From the NCBI GenBank assembly GCA_022072445.1, contig JAJVHV010000001.1, positions 186,001 to 250,000 of the forward strand: 64,000 nucleotides of DNA, written 5' to 3'. The position numbers and the translations under genes were made by a program. Of this stretch, positions 34,563 to 43,005 are shown piece after piece. The DNA is from Phycisphaerae bacterium (GTDB lineage Bacteria; Planctomycetota; Phycisphaerae; UBA1845; Fen-1342). How positions within the stretch are numbered: position 1 is the stretch's first letter; every line of letters begins with the position of its first letter. The notes beneath the pieces were generated by a model that saw only the letters and a list, made by a program, of their open reading frames with translations, did not search any database and had not been told where the DNA came from.

Positions 34563-37373
34563 ATGCGCTCACGTCATTCCACCGGGCTCGCCCTGTTCGC
34601 GCTGGCGGCCCTCACCCCGGCCGCGCTGCCGCAGACGCCCGCCGGCGACGCGTTTTTCTACCAGGGCAAGCTGAGCGACGGCGGACAGCCGGCCGACGGG
34701 CTTTACGATTTCCGATTCGGACTCTGGGACGCCCCCGCCGACGGCCAGACGTTCACCCAGGAAATCCTGGTCCGAAACGTCCCGGTCGTCGCCGGCGAGT
34801 TCGTCGTCGTGCTCAACTTCGGCGGCGAGCCGTTTGACGGCGACGCGCGCTGGCTGGAAATGTCGGTCCGGCCGACGGCGGGCGGCGACTGGACGCTGCT
34901 AGCGCCTCGGCAGCGCCTTCGCCCGACGCCCTACGCCCTGCGGGCCGCCATCGCGACGTCGATGCTCTGGTCGGGGCTCGCCGAGGTGCCTGCGGGATTC
35001 GCCGACGGCGTCGACGACGTCGGAAGCGGCGACGGTCACTCGCTCGACGCGTCGGACGGCTCGCCGACCGACGCGCTGCTGGTCGACGAGGATGGCCGCG
35101 TCGGGATCGGGACGGGCAGTCCGGCCGGGCGGTTGCACGTCGCGGGCGGACCGACGGTGCTGGATGGGCAGCTCATCGTCAACGTGATCGGCGGACCGCC
35201 GATGCTCGTCAGTTCCGCCGACATGGTGGCTAATCTGAACGCCGAGCGTGTGGGCGGGTACGTCGCGGCCGATTTTGCGCTCGACACGGAAGTGCTGTCG
35301 ATCGTAGCGGGAGCCGACGGCGCGGGCAGCGGTCTGGACGCCGACCTGCTCGACGGACAGGACAGCGCCGCGTTCGCTCCCGCCTCGCACACCCACGCGG
35401 GCGAGGCGATCGTGTCGGGCGTAGTGGCCGAGCAGCGGATCGACGTCGCCGTGGCGCGCGACAGCGAAGTACTGCCGCTGGTGCTGGCGGGCGACGGACC
35501 GGGCTCGGACATTGACGCCGACTTTCTCGACGGGCTGAACTCCAACGCGTTCGCGCCGGCGTTTCACGCGCACAGCGGCGCGGACATCACCAGCGGGACG
35601 GTCGGCGAGCCGCGAATCGACGCGTTGCTGGCGCGCGACAGCGAAATCCTGCCCGCGGTGCTGGCCGGCGACGGCGCCGGTAGCACGCTCGACGCCGACC
35701 TGCTCGACGGGCGCGATGCGACCACGTTCGCCAACACGGCACACACCCATTCTGGAAGCGACATCGTCAGCGGCACGGTCGCCGACGCCCGCATCGACGC
35801 TGCTATCGCGCGCGACAGCGAGATTCTGCCCGCGGTGCTGGCCGGCGACGGCGCGGGAAGCACGCTCGACGCCGACCTGCTCGACGGGCGCGACGCGTCC
35901 ACGTTTGCGAACGCCGCGCATACGCACTCTGGCGCTGAAATCGTCAGCGGCACGGTGGCCGACGGCCGCATCGACGCCGCCATCACGCGCGACGCGGAAG
36001 TCCTGCCGATCGTGCTGGCCGCCGATGGTCCGTCGAGCGGGCTGAATGCCGATCTGTTCGACAACCTCGACTCGAACGCATTTGTCAAACCCGGCGACGT
36101 CGTCGGCGGTGACCTGGCGGGCACGTTCATCAGCCCGACGGTCGACGCGCTCCAGGGCCGGCCCATCAGCCCGGCCGCACCGGACGCCGGCGACCTGCTC
36201 GCCTTTGATGGCATCAGTTGGGCGCCACAGCCTCCGGCAGCGGAGATGTGGACCGCGAACGGAGCGGACATTTTTTACACCGGCGGAAATGTCGGAATCG
36301 GCACCAGCACTCCGTCGGCGTTTGACCTGCAACTCGCCGGCCATTTCGGCCCCGACGCCTCTGACCAATTCGACCTCGGGAGCGCTGCGGCCATGTGGCG
36401 ACGGCAATATCTGGGCAATGGCGGGCTCGACTTCGGCAACGGAAACGCGGTCGTCGCCGTTGACGCAGCCACCGGGCGGCTTCAGCTTCGCGTGTTTAAC
36501 GCGGCGGCGGCGGTGCTGGACCAGGTGTCGGACCAGGAGTTCACATTCTCGGCGAGCGATCGCTGGCAATCGTTCACGCCGGCGATTACCGGCCGCATGA
36601 CCCAGCTCGACGTGGCCCGCTTCGACGGATCGAGCACGGTGACGTTGCGAATCTACGCGGGCGAGGGTACGGGCGGAACGCTGCTGCACACGCAGTCGGT
36701 TGTTCTGCCGGCGACAGGGTCGTGGAACAACATACCGCTTTCGACGCCCGTGCAGGTCAGCGCGGGCAGCAAGTACACCTGGCGGCTTCACCTGGGCGGC
36801 AGCTTTTTCATGCAGGGCAGCGCCAACGCGTACGCCGGCGGTCGGTCCGAGTCCGGCACCAGCTTTGACTGGGCCTTCCAAACGTACGTGAGCAGTGGGA
36901 CGAGCGAAGCGCTGTCGATCGCCAGCAGCGGTAACGTCGGCATCGGCACAAGCTCGCCCGCGGCCCTCCTGCACGTCAACGGCGCCGCCGCCAAGCCCGG
37001 CGGCGGGTCGTGGACCGACTCGTCGGACGAGCGACTCAAGCAGAAGATCCGCCCGTTGTCGGCGGCGCTCAGCCGGCTGCTGGCGCTGCGCGGCGTGACG
37101 TTCGAGTGGAAACAGCCGGAAAAGCACGGCGACCGGTGCGGCGAGCAGATCGGCATGCTGGCGCAGGAGGTCGAGCGTGTGTTTCCGGATTGGGTGGGCG
37201 TCGACCCCGACGGATACAAGACGCTCACGTTTCGCGGCTTCGAGGCGCTGGCGGTTGAGGCGTTGCGCGAGATGAATGACGAGAACGAGCGGCTGCGTCG
37301 AAAGCACGCGGAGCTGGAGGATCGCCTCGCGCGGCTGGAGCAGGAGCTGCGGCGGATCAGCGCGACGAAGTGA
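34563..37373 (+). CDS. Secreted fibre-like protein with S74 self-cleaving chaperone domain
   Basis: A 936-residue protein; ATG 34563 has GAGGAG upstream and a signal peptide (TGLALFALAALTPAALP). The mature N-terminus (FFYQGKLSDGGQPADGLYDF) is a domain found in many planctomycete exported proteins. Residues about 240-510 are five 59-residue repeats with an H-T-H-S-G-like motif. A 150-residue beta-sandwich-like region follows. The C-terminus (about 820-936) is a peptidase S74 domain (SDERLKQKIRPLS, then FEWKQPEKHG and IGMLAQEVERVFPDWV) and a coiled coil. S74 domains drive trimer folding of phage tail spikes and then cut themselves off. It probably forms a trimeric surface needle. Confidence 0.9.
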   Translation: MRSRHSTGLALFALAALTPAALPQTPAGDAFFYQGKLSDGGQPADGLYDFRFGLWDAPADGQTFTQEILVRNVPVVAGEFVVVLNFGGEPFDGDARWLEMSVRPTAGGDWTLLAPRQRLRPTPYALRAAIATSMLWSGLAEVPAGFADGVDDVGSGDGHSLDASDGSPTDALLVDEDGRVGIGTGSPAGRLHVAGGPTVLDGQLIVNVIGGPPMLVSSADMVANLNAERVGGYVAADFALDTEVLSIVAGADGAGSGLDADLLDGQDSAAFAPASHTHAGEAIVSGVVAEQRIDVAVARDSEVLPLVLAGDGPGSDIDADFLDGLNSNAFAPAFHAHSGADITSGTVGEPRIDALLARDSEILPAVLAGDGAGSTLDADLLDGRDATTFANTAHTHSGSDIVSGTVADARIDAAIARDSEILPAVLAGDGAGSTLDADLLDGRDASTFANAAHTHSGAEIVSGTVADGRIDAAITRDAEVLPIVLAADGPSSGLNADLFDNLDSNAFVKPGDVVGGDLAGTFISPTVDALQGRPISPAAPDAGDLLAFDGISWAPQPPAAEMWTANGADIFYTGGNVGIGTSTPSAFDLQLAGHFGPDASDQFDLGSAAAMWRRQYLGNGGLDFGNGNAVVAVDAATGRLQLRVFNAAAAVLDQVSDQEFTFSASDRWQSFTPAITGRMTQLDVARFDGSSTVTLRIYAGEGTGGTLLHTQSVVLPATGSWNNIPLSTPVQVSAGSKYTWRLHLGGSFFMQGSANAYAGGRSESGTSFDWAFQTYVSSGTSEALSIASSGNVGIGTSSPAALLHVNGAAAKPGGGSWTDSSDERLKQKIRPLSAALSRLLALRGVTFEWKQPEKHGDRCGEQIGMLAQEVERVFPDWVGVDPDGYKTLTFRGFEALAVEALREMNDENERLRRKHAELEDRLARLEQELRRISATK
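35280..36095 (+). repeat. Five 177-bp in-gene tandem repeats
   Basis: The period is exactly 177 bp (59 codons), with copies starting at 35280, 35457, 35634, 35811 and 35988; the last diverges after about 36 codons. Copies three and four are the closest in DNA and encode an identical run of 27 residues. Each full copy encodes a D-x-D-x-L-D-G-x-D segment and an HxHxG motif. Confidence 0.92.
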
Positions 37374-37432
37374 GCGGAACGACGAACCCGCGACGTAGCG
37401 ACGGCGGGCAGCCGTTTGTCAGCGGCGGTCGA

Positions 37433-39385
37433 TCAACGCGTCAGCGCGATGAACGGCTCGACGTCGAGCCCATCGACGCTGCCGTCGCAGCTCAGGTCCG
37501 CGGCCTGCCGCCTGCACTTCGGAAACGCCGTCGCATAGCCCGCCGGGTCGGTCAGCGCCAGCAGAAACGGATCGACATCCGCGGCATTCACGAGGCCGTC
37601 GCCGTTGAGGTCGCCCAGCAGCAGCGGCTGAACCGGCGTAGCATCCACGGCGAACTGCTGCACGATCTGCGGCACACGCCCCACGACCTCCGACGGATCG
37701 GCGTTCAATTCGTCGGCGTCGTACCAGTCGATGCCGTAGGTCGTCACCGTCAAGCGTTGCGTCGCGGCGTCGATCTCGAATTCACTCCAGCCATACGTGT
37801 GCAGCGAGGCCCACTGCCCGGTCAGAAGTTCAAACGGAATGCCCGATCCTTCGAGTCCGATCGAATCGTAGCCCCAGCGATCGAGCAGTGCGTTCATCGC
37901 GTCGATGATCAGCCGATCCTTCCCGTCGCGGTCTCGACACTCGTGCAGCAGAGCAAAGAGCGGCCCGAAAACGGGAATCGCCGACACGTATTGCACCAGC
38001 GTCGGGCCGAACGGGGCGGCGTAGGCGACTGAGCCGGTGGAAATCTCCCACGTCCCCGTGGCAACCTGCGGGCCGCCCGCTTCGAGCGCGTACGTCAGGT
38101 TGTTGACGATTGTGCAGTGAATGTCGGCGGTGACGAAAACCACGTTGGCGATGCCGTGTTCGTCGATGAACCGCAGCAGGCGGCTGCGCTCGTCGGCGTA
38201 GCCCTCGAAGCGATCCTCGCCCGCCACGGGCCCGAGATTCTGGATCGGCTCGGGCACAAGCACAAACTTCCACGTCACGCCGTCATAGTGCGCCCGCAGC
38301 AGATCGCGCGTCAGCTCGTCGAACTGCGCCTGGCCGAGCATCGTCCGCCCCGGCGCCGCGACCGCCCGCTGCCAGCGCGCCGGAGCGAAAATGTCGCCCA
38401 GTCCCGCCGCGATCGGCGCGTCGCGGAACGAGCGCGCGTCGAGCACCAGTAGCACGGCGTCGTCGCCGTATTCTGCGCGCCGGTAGAGCTTTCGCTTGCC
38501 CGAGGTGCGCGGGTCGCCGGTCTCTGGGTAGAACTCCTCGCGGATCGGGTGATGCTCATGAAATGCCTGCAACCCGTTGGCATAGAGCGCCGAGTCGTTG
38601 ATGAATTCGCCGTATGGATCGAAGCGCGGGTCGTCGGCCGGCGCAGCGCCGCCGGAGAAATCGTTGGTCACCTCGTGGTCGTCGATCGTCGCCAGCCAGG
38701 CGGTGGAGGCGCGGGCCGCGGCCAGCGAACCGATGCCGAAGCGCTCGTCATAGACTTCGGCGTGCTTCTGCCGGAAGTCCGCCAGAGTCTCGCATTGCGG
38801 CTTAGGCACCAGCGGCGAGGCGACATCGGCGTAAATCGTGTCGCCCAGCGCGACGAACACGTCCAGCTCGCGCGCGGCAACGTTGGAGACGGACGGATAG
38901 GGACTCAACTCGCCGCGCCAGTCGCCCGAGACGCCGAAACGCAGGCCGCGCCGCTGCCCGGTCGGCGCCGGGGTCGTGAAACGGCCGTGCGCCACGCGGC
39001 CGGCGGCGTCGGTCGCACTGTACTCATACGCCGTCGCGGCGTTCAACCCCGAGATTTCGAGCCTCGCCGGAACGAGCGGATCGGACACGGTCAGTGTCGC
39101 CGATTGGGCAGTACCCGACTCGGCCGCCCACACGAACTCTACGGCCCCGAGATTGGCGGTGCTGGCGAGCAGGACGGCCGATTCCCGCGTTACATCACCG
39201 GTCGCGACATGCAGGTGCTCGACGTACGAATCATCCGCGACAATCGTTCCGGACTGCGCGGCGGGCGGGATGACGGCGGGTGGGAGCGCAGCGCTTGAAT
39301 GCGTGCCGAGAGCCGCGAGTAGCAGCCCCGCGCCGGCGCCGCGGCAGCGCGAGCGCCACGCTCGAGCGGTCACATCACGAGCCAT
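37433..39385 (-). CDS. PhoD-like alkaline phosphatase with degenerate dockerin tail
   Basis: About 650 residues from ATG 39385 (39406 is an alternative). A signal peptide (GAGAGLLLAALGTHSSAA) leads to a fibronectin-like purple-phosphatase N-domain, then the PhoD metallophosphatase core: FGVSGDWRGE, FVALGDTIYAD, ATIDDHEVTNDFSG, VLLVLDARSFRD, VTADIHCTIVNN and ISTGSVAYAAP. PhoD enzymes are Ca/Fe phosphodiesterase-monoesterases used for phosphate scavenging. The tail (GDLNGDGLVNAADVDPFLLAL...SCDGSVDGLDVEPF) is dockerin-like but ends ALTR instead of LLGG. It follows the mannosidase gene by 32 bp. Confidence 0.9.
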   Translation of the reverse strand: MARDVTARAWRSRCRGAGAGLLLAALGTHSSAALPPAVIPPAAQSGTIVADDSYVEHLHVATGDVTRESAVLLASTANLGAVEFVWAAESGTAQSATLTVSDPLVPARLEISGLNAATAYEYSATDAAGRVAHGRFTTPAPTGQRRGLRFGVSGDWRGELSPYPSVSNVAARELDVFVALGDTIYADVASPLVPKPQCETLADFRQKHAEVYDERFGIGSLAAARASTAWLATIDDHEVTNDFSGGAAPADDPRFDPYGEFINDSALYANGLQAFHEHHPIREEFYPETGDPRTSGKRKLYRRAEYGDDAVLLVLDARSFRDAPIAAGLGDIFAPARWQRAVAAPGRTMLGQAQFDELTRDLLRAHYDGVTWKFVLVPEPIQNLGPVAGEDRFEGYADERSRLLRFIDEHGIANVVFVTADIHCTIVNNLTYALEAGGPQVATGTWEISTGSVAYAAPFGPTLVQYVSAIPVFGPLFALLHECRDRDGKDRLIIDAMNALLDRWGYDSIGLEGSGIPFELLTGQWASLHTYGWSEFEIDAATQRLTVTTYGIDWYDADELNADPSEVVGRVPQIVQQFAVDATPVQPLLLGDLNGDGLVNAADVDPFLLALTDPAGYATAFPKCRRQAADLSCDGSVDGLDVEPFIALTR

Positions 39386-39417
39386 TACTTCCGCTGTGCA
39401 CCCCATCGCCGGCGCGC

Positions 39418-42400
39418 TCAGCGACGCACGCGGAACGTGCGGATTTCGTGCGGCTTGAAGTCGGCGCTCAGGGTGCGCGCCGAGAGCGTGACAGGCCGCG
39501 CGCCCTTCATCTCGCGCTCGATCAGATCGTTCTCCGCGGCGCTGCGGGCATCGAAGCCGAGCGTGAACGTCGCTTGTGCCGGCTGGCCGGCGCACTCGTA
39601 CGCGCGAATGATCACGTCATCGCCGTCCTCAGACAGCTTGAGCGAAGTCACGATGATGTTCGCCGGCTCGGCCGACAGTCCGCACCACGCCCAGACGCTG
39701 CCGCTCAGGCCGCGCGGCGCCGCCCGCCCACCCGCGGCTCCGTTCACGCGTGCCGGTTCGCTGGGCGGCACGTCCATCGAAATCTTGCCCACGGACGAGT
39801 TGCCGTCCTGATCGACGACCACCTGAAGCGGCTTGTTGAATTCCCAGCCGGCGCGGACCAGCGCGGCGCGGTCGGCGGCGCCATCCATCGGCACGACCGA
39901 GTATCGGATGTGATGCACGCCAACGTCGGGAACCGGATCAGGTTCGTACGACGCCCGCAGGAGCGTGAGCCGAATCGCGCCGTCCTTCACGTCGTACGCG
40001 TGCTTGCAGTCGTTCAGCACCGCGACGGTCCGACTCCCGCCGGTCACAGCGCACCACTTCAGCGCCGCGGATTGCTTCCCGTTGGTCTTGCGGCTGATGT
40101 CGCCGAACGGGATTTCATGCAGTGCGTTGTCGGTCTGGATATCGGTCGGAATGACGACGCTGAGCATCGGTCCGCCGTCGTTGGCGTTTCCGACCTGCTG
40201 CCAATCGACGACCGTCTCGTAGTCGGCGCGGGTCTGATAGCAGTAGCGCGTGATGGTCTGTGTGATGGTCGACTTGTCGAAACGGTATGTTTCGCGGATG
40301 CGCGTGCGGGCGCCGGAGGCTTCGAGCACTTCGGTTTTCTCGGGCTTGTCGAGCGTGATCGTCCGCTCGATGGGTCCGAGTTCCCATGCGCTCATGCCAT
40401 GCGGCTTTTCGTGCTGGACCTGAAAATACACGGCCGCCGGCTTGTCCGTCCGAATCGGCACATCGCGGGCCGTCGCGGGATCGATCGCCGCCGGCGCCTG
40501 GCGCTCGGGGGCGACGGGCGTGCCGTCGGGCGACGAAAGCGGCAGCGCGATGACCTGAAACGCGCGCCAGCCGCAACCCTGCACAGGGCCGGTATGAAAG
40601 CAGATGCGCAGCTCGGTCGTTTCGCCATCGACGCGGCGTTCCAGCACGTGCGGCGTCGACGGTTTGTCGTCGCTGCTGCTCAACGCGACGCGCTCGGTGG
40701 CGGCCGGGACGCGCACCACGGCTTCGACCCACTGGCCGCGCGTCCAGGCGAGCGGGTTGAAGACGTAGATGATCGGACTGTCGGCGCGGATTCCGGACGC
40801 GGCGAGCAACTTGCGGCGGGCGTCATGCAGGATTTGCGAGCCGCGCTTCGCGATCTGCTCGTACATCTCATAACTGTATTCGGCCGACTTGTGGATGAAC
40901 GACCCGGGCAGCGTGTCGTGATGGTGGTTCCAGCACACGTCGCGCCACATGTTCTCAAAGTCGGCGCGCGGATAGACAAAGCGCTCGGCGGACGGAGCAG
41001 CGGCCGGTGCCGCGGCGGTCGTCGACTCTCCGGCGCCGATCGCCGCCAGGGTGCCAAATACCTCGGCGCACTCGAGCAGCATCTCGCTGTCGCGGTTGTA
41101 TTTCTTGATGCGGCTATGGGACGTGTAGCAGCCTTCGAACACGGGATTCAGCTCGTCGCGGATGACCGGGATTTTCGCCGGGTCGACCTGCTCGGCGAGC
41201 TTCTTGAAGAACTCGGACGCGGTGCTGAACTTGATGGTGGGCCACAGGCCGCGCTTGCGCATGGCCAGGGCGGCTTCGATGTACTCGCGCGTCGGGCCGC
41301 CGCCGTGGTTGCCGACGCCATAGACCATCAGGTGTTCCCAGACGCCGTGCTGGGTGACGAATTTGGCGAGTTCGCGGACCTTCTCGTCGTTGACGACGTC
41401 GTTGTACCAGCCGCCGGTGGCCGGTTCTTCGAAGGCGAGCACGCGTGATCCGTCGGGTCCTTCCCACCAGAAGAGCGGGACGTTTTTTCCGGCGCGGCAG
41501 AAGTAGTAGTAGTCGATGCCGGATTTTTTGAGGATCTGCGGCAGGGTCCAGGTGTGTCCGAAGGTGTCGGGCTCCCAGCCGACGGTGCAGGTGCGGCCGA
41601 ATTTCTGCTGGAAGTAGCGCTGGCCGTAGAGCAGGTGCCGGACGTGCGACTCGGGCGAGATCATGTTGGTGTCGCCCTCGCACCAGCGCCCGCCGACCAG
41701 CTCCCAGCGGCCGGCGGCGACGTATTCCTGTATTCCCTTGAAAATCTCGGGATGGTGTTTTTCGGTCGTTTCGTAGAGCGTGGCGCTGCTCTGGCTGAAG
41801 GTGAAGTCGGGGTACTCCTTCATGAACTTGAGGGCCTGGCCGAACGTCTCGGGAATGATCTGCTTGACCGTTTCGTCCCAGGTCCAGAGCCACTGCAAAT
41901 CGATGTGCGCGTGGCCGACCAGGTGGCCGGTGAACTTCTGCATGACGGGGTGGGCGTGTCCGAGACGGTGCCGCGCCTGGTGCAGCGACTCGAAGTAGGC
42001 CGCCGTATCACCCGCGGCGAACGCGGCCAGGTCTTCGGACTTTGCAACGGCGTCGAGCTCGGCCAGCAGCTTGTCGTCCTTGGCGGTAGCGGCGAGCTGC
42101 CGGGCGACGTCGAGCTCGCTGCGGAACTGCTGCTGGGCGTCGTGCATCTCGGCGGCGCGTTTGGCCGCGTCGAGATACAGGCCCAGCTTTTCCTCGCTCA
42201 CGCTGGCCTCGCGCGGAACGGCGGTAAGGAAGACGGTCCGGCTGTAGCCGTCGGTCTGACGCTGCCGGAATTCCGGCGCCTTGCCGTTCTCGTAGATGCT
42301 CAGCCGCGTGGCACCATCGTGCGTCACGCGGATGTTGTCGAGAAGCTGCGAATGCCGCCCCGGCTCGTCACCCTCGAACACCACGTTCCAGCGGGTGGTG

Positions 42401-42813
42401 GTGGCGCCGGCGAGCGGCGTCAGGTCGATGGCGCGATGATACCACTTGCCCTTGGCCGGCTCCAGAATGCCGTCGCCGTGCTGGCGGATGCCGTTCTGAT
42501 CGACCAGGCCGCAGTCGCGCATCCAGGTCCGGCCGTGGGCGAGCTCGGGCAGGCCTTCGCGGCGCAGGTCGGCGTCGACGCCGCCCTTGAGCACGGGGGC
42601 GTCGGTGGGGAGATAGATGTCGAACTCGAGATGGTCACCCTTCTCGATTGTGTACGCGGCGTCAGAAATCTGGATGTAGGTGAACCAGTTTCCGCGGCCT
42701 TGGGCCAAATTGACGGCGGATACCAGCAGGCAGCGCTCGTCGTCGTCGTGTGCAACGGCGAACGGCGCGATCACCAGCGCCGCGAGCGTCGCGGCTGCGA
42801 ATCGTCGATTCAT
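39418..42813 (-). CDS. Secreted GH38 alpha-mannosidase
   Basis: A 1131-residue protein with a clear signal peptide (FAAATLAALVIAPFAVA). After an N-terminal beta domain of about 290 residues, the GH38 catalytic barrel starts with the zinc-binding GHAHIDLQWLW (about residue 302) and contains the nucleophile Asp in WEPDTFGH (about 417), GGRWCEGDTNM and HHHDTLPGS. Large beta-sandwich domains complete the C-terminal half. GH38 enzymes remove alpha-mannose residues from glycans, here probably in the periplasm. The added N-terminal domain is unusual for short bacterial members. It lies between the PhoD-like gene and a debranching-type enzyme. Confidence 0.94.
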   Translation of the reverse strand: MNRRFAAATLAALVIAPFAVAHDDDERCLLVSAVNLAQGRGNWFTYIQISDAAYTIEKGDHLEFDIYLPTDAPVLKGGVDADLRREGLPELAHGRTWMRDCGLVDQNGIRQHGDGILEPAKGKWYHRAIDLTPLAGATTTRWNVVFEGDEPGRHSQLLDNIRVTHDGATRLSIYENGKAPEFRQRQTDGYSRTVFLTAVPREASVSEEKLGLYLDAAKRAAEMHDAQQQFRSELDVARQLAATAKDDKLLAELDAVAKSEDLAAFAAGDTAAYFESLHQARHRLGHAHPVMQKFTGHLVGHAHIDLQWLWTWDETVKQIIPETFGQALKFMKEYPDFTFSQSSATLYETTEKHHPEIFKGIQEYVAAGRWELVGGRWCEGDTNMISPESHVRHLLYGQRYFQQKFGRTCTVGWEPDTFGHTWTLPQILKKSGIDYYYFCRAGKNVPLFWWEGPDGSRVLAFEEPATGGWYNDVVNDEKVRELAKFVTQHGVWEHLMVYGVGNHGGGPTREYIEAALAMRKRGLWPTIKFSTASEFFKKLAEQVDPAKIPVIRDELNPVFEGCYTSHSRIKKYNRDSEMLLECAEVFGTLAAIGAGESTTAAAPAAAPSAERFVYPRADFENMWRDVCWNHHHDTLPGSFIHKSAEYSYEMYEQIAKRGSQILHDARRKLLAASGIRADSPIIYVFNPLAWTRGQWVEAVVRVPAATERVALSSSDDKPSTPHVLERRVDGETTELRICFHTGPVQGCGWRAFQVIALPLSSPDGTPVAPERQAPAAIDPATARDVPIRTDKPAAVYFQVQHEKPHGMSAWELGPIERTITLDKPEKTEVLEASGARTRIRETYRFDKSTITQTITRYCYQTRADYETVVDWQQVGNANDGGPMLSVVIPTDIQTDNALHEIPFGDISRKTNGKQSAALKWCAVTGGSRTVAVLNDCKHAYDVKDGAIRLTLLRASYEPDPVPDVGVHHIRYSVVPMDGAADRAALVRAGWEFNKPLQVVVDQDGNSSVGKISMDVPPSEPARVNGAAGGRAAPRGLSGSVWAWCGLSAEPANIIVTSLKLSEDGDDVIIRAYECAGQPAQATFTLGFDARSAAENDLIEREMKGARPVTLSARTLSADFKPHEIRTFRVRR

Positions 42814-42877
42814 GGACGTGCTCCCGAAGCGTGTTCCGCCGGCCGGCCAAATGGCCCGCGGCGATCAGCGGCATTCT

Positions 42878-43005
42878 AATGCAGAATGAAGGAAGAATGC
42901 AGAATGCGGAGGCGTGGCGCCGGAGGGCGACGTTACGGCCGTGGCCACGGAGAGCCGACGCTACGGGAATTGTTCGGCATGCTTCATTCTGCATTCTGCA
43001 TTTTG
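42878..43005. repeat. MITE-like element with terminal inverted repeats
   Basis: AATGCAGAATGAAG (42878-42891) and CTTCATTCTGCATT (42982-42995) are perfect 14-bp inverted copies, each followed inward or outward by more GCAGAATGC words. The whole spans about 128 bp with no coding capacity. The downstream end of the debranching-type gene lies inside it. Confidence 0.7.

Noticed and set aside
34899-37307. An 802-codon open frame antisense to the S74 fibre gene
   Set aside because: It is a GC-skew shadow: Arg/Val/Ala-rich, no recognisable domain, and the plus strand carries the signal peptide, ribosome site, repeats and S74 domain.
41554-42879. A 441-codon plus-strand frame over the mannosidase gene
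   Set aside because: Antisense shadow of GH38, ending in a repeat element.
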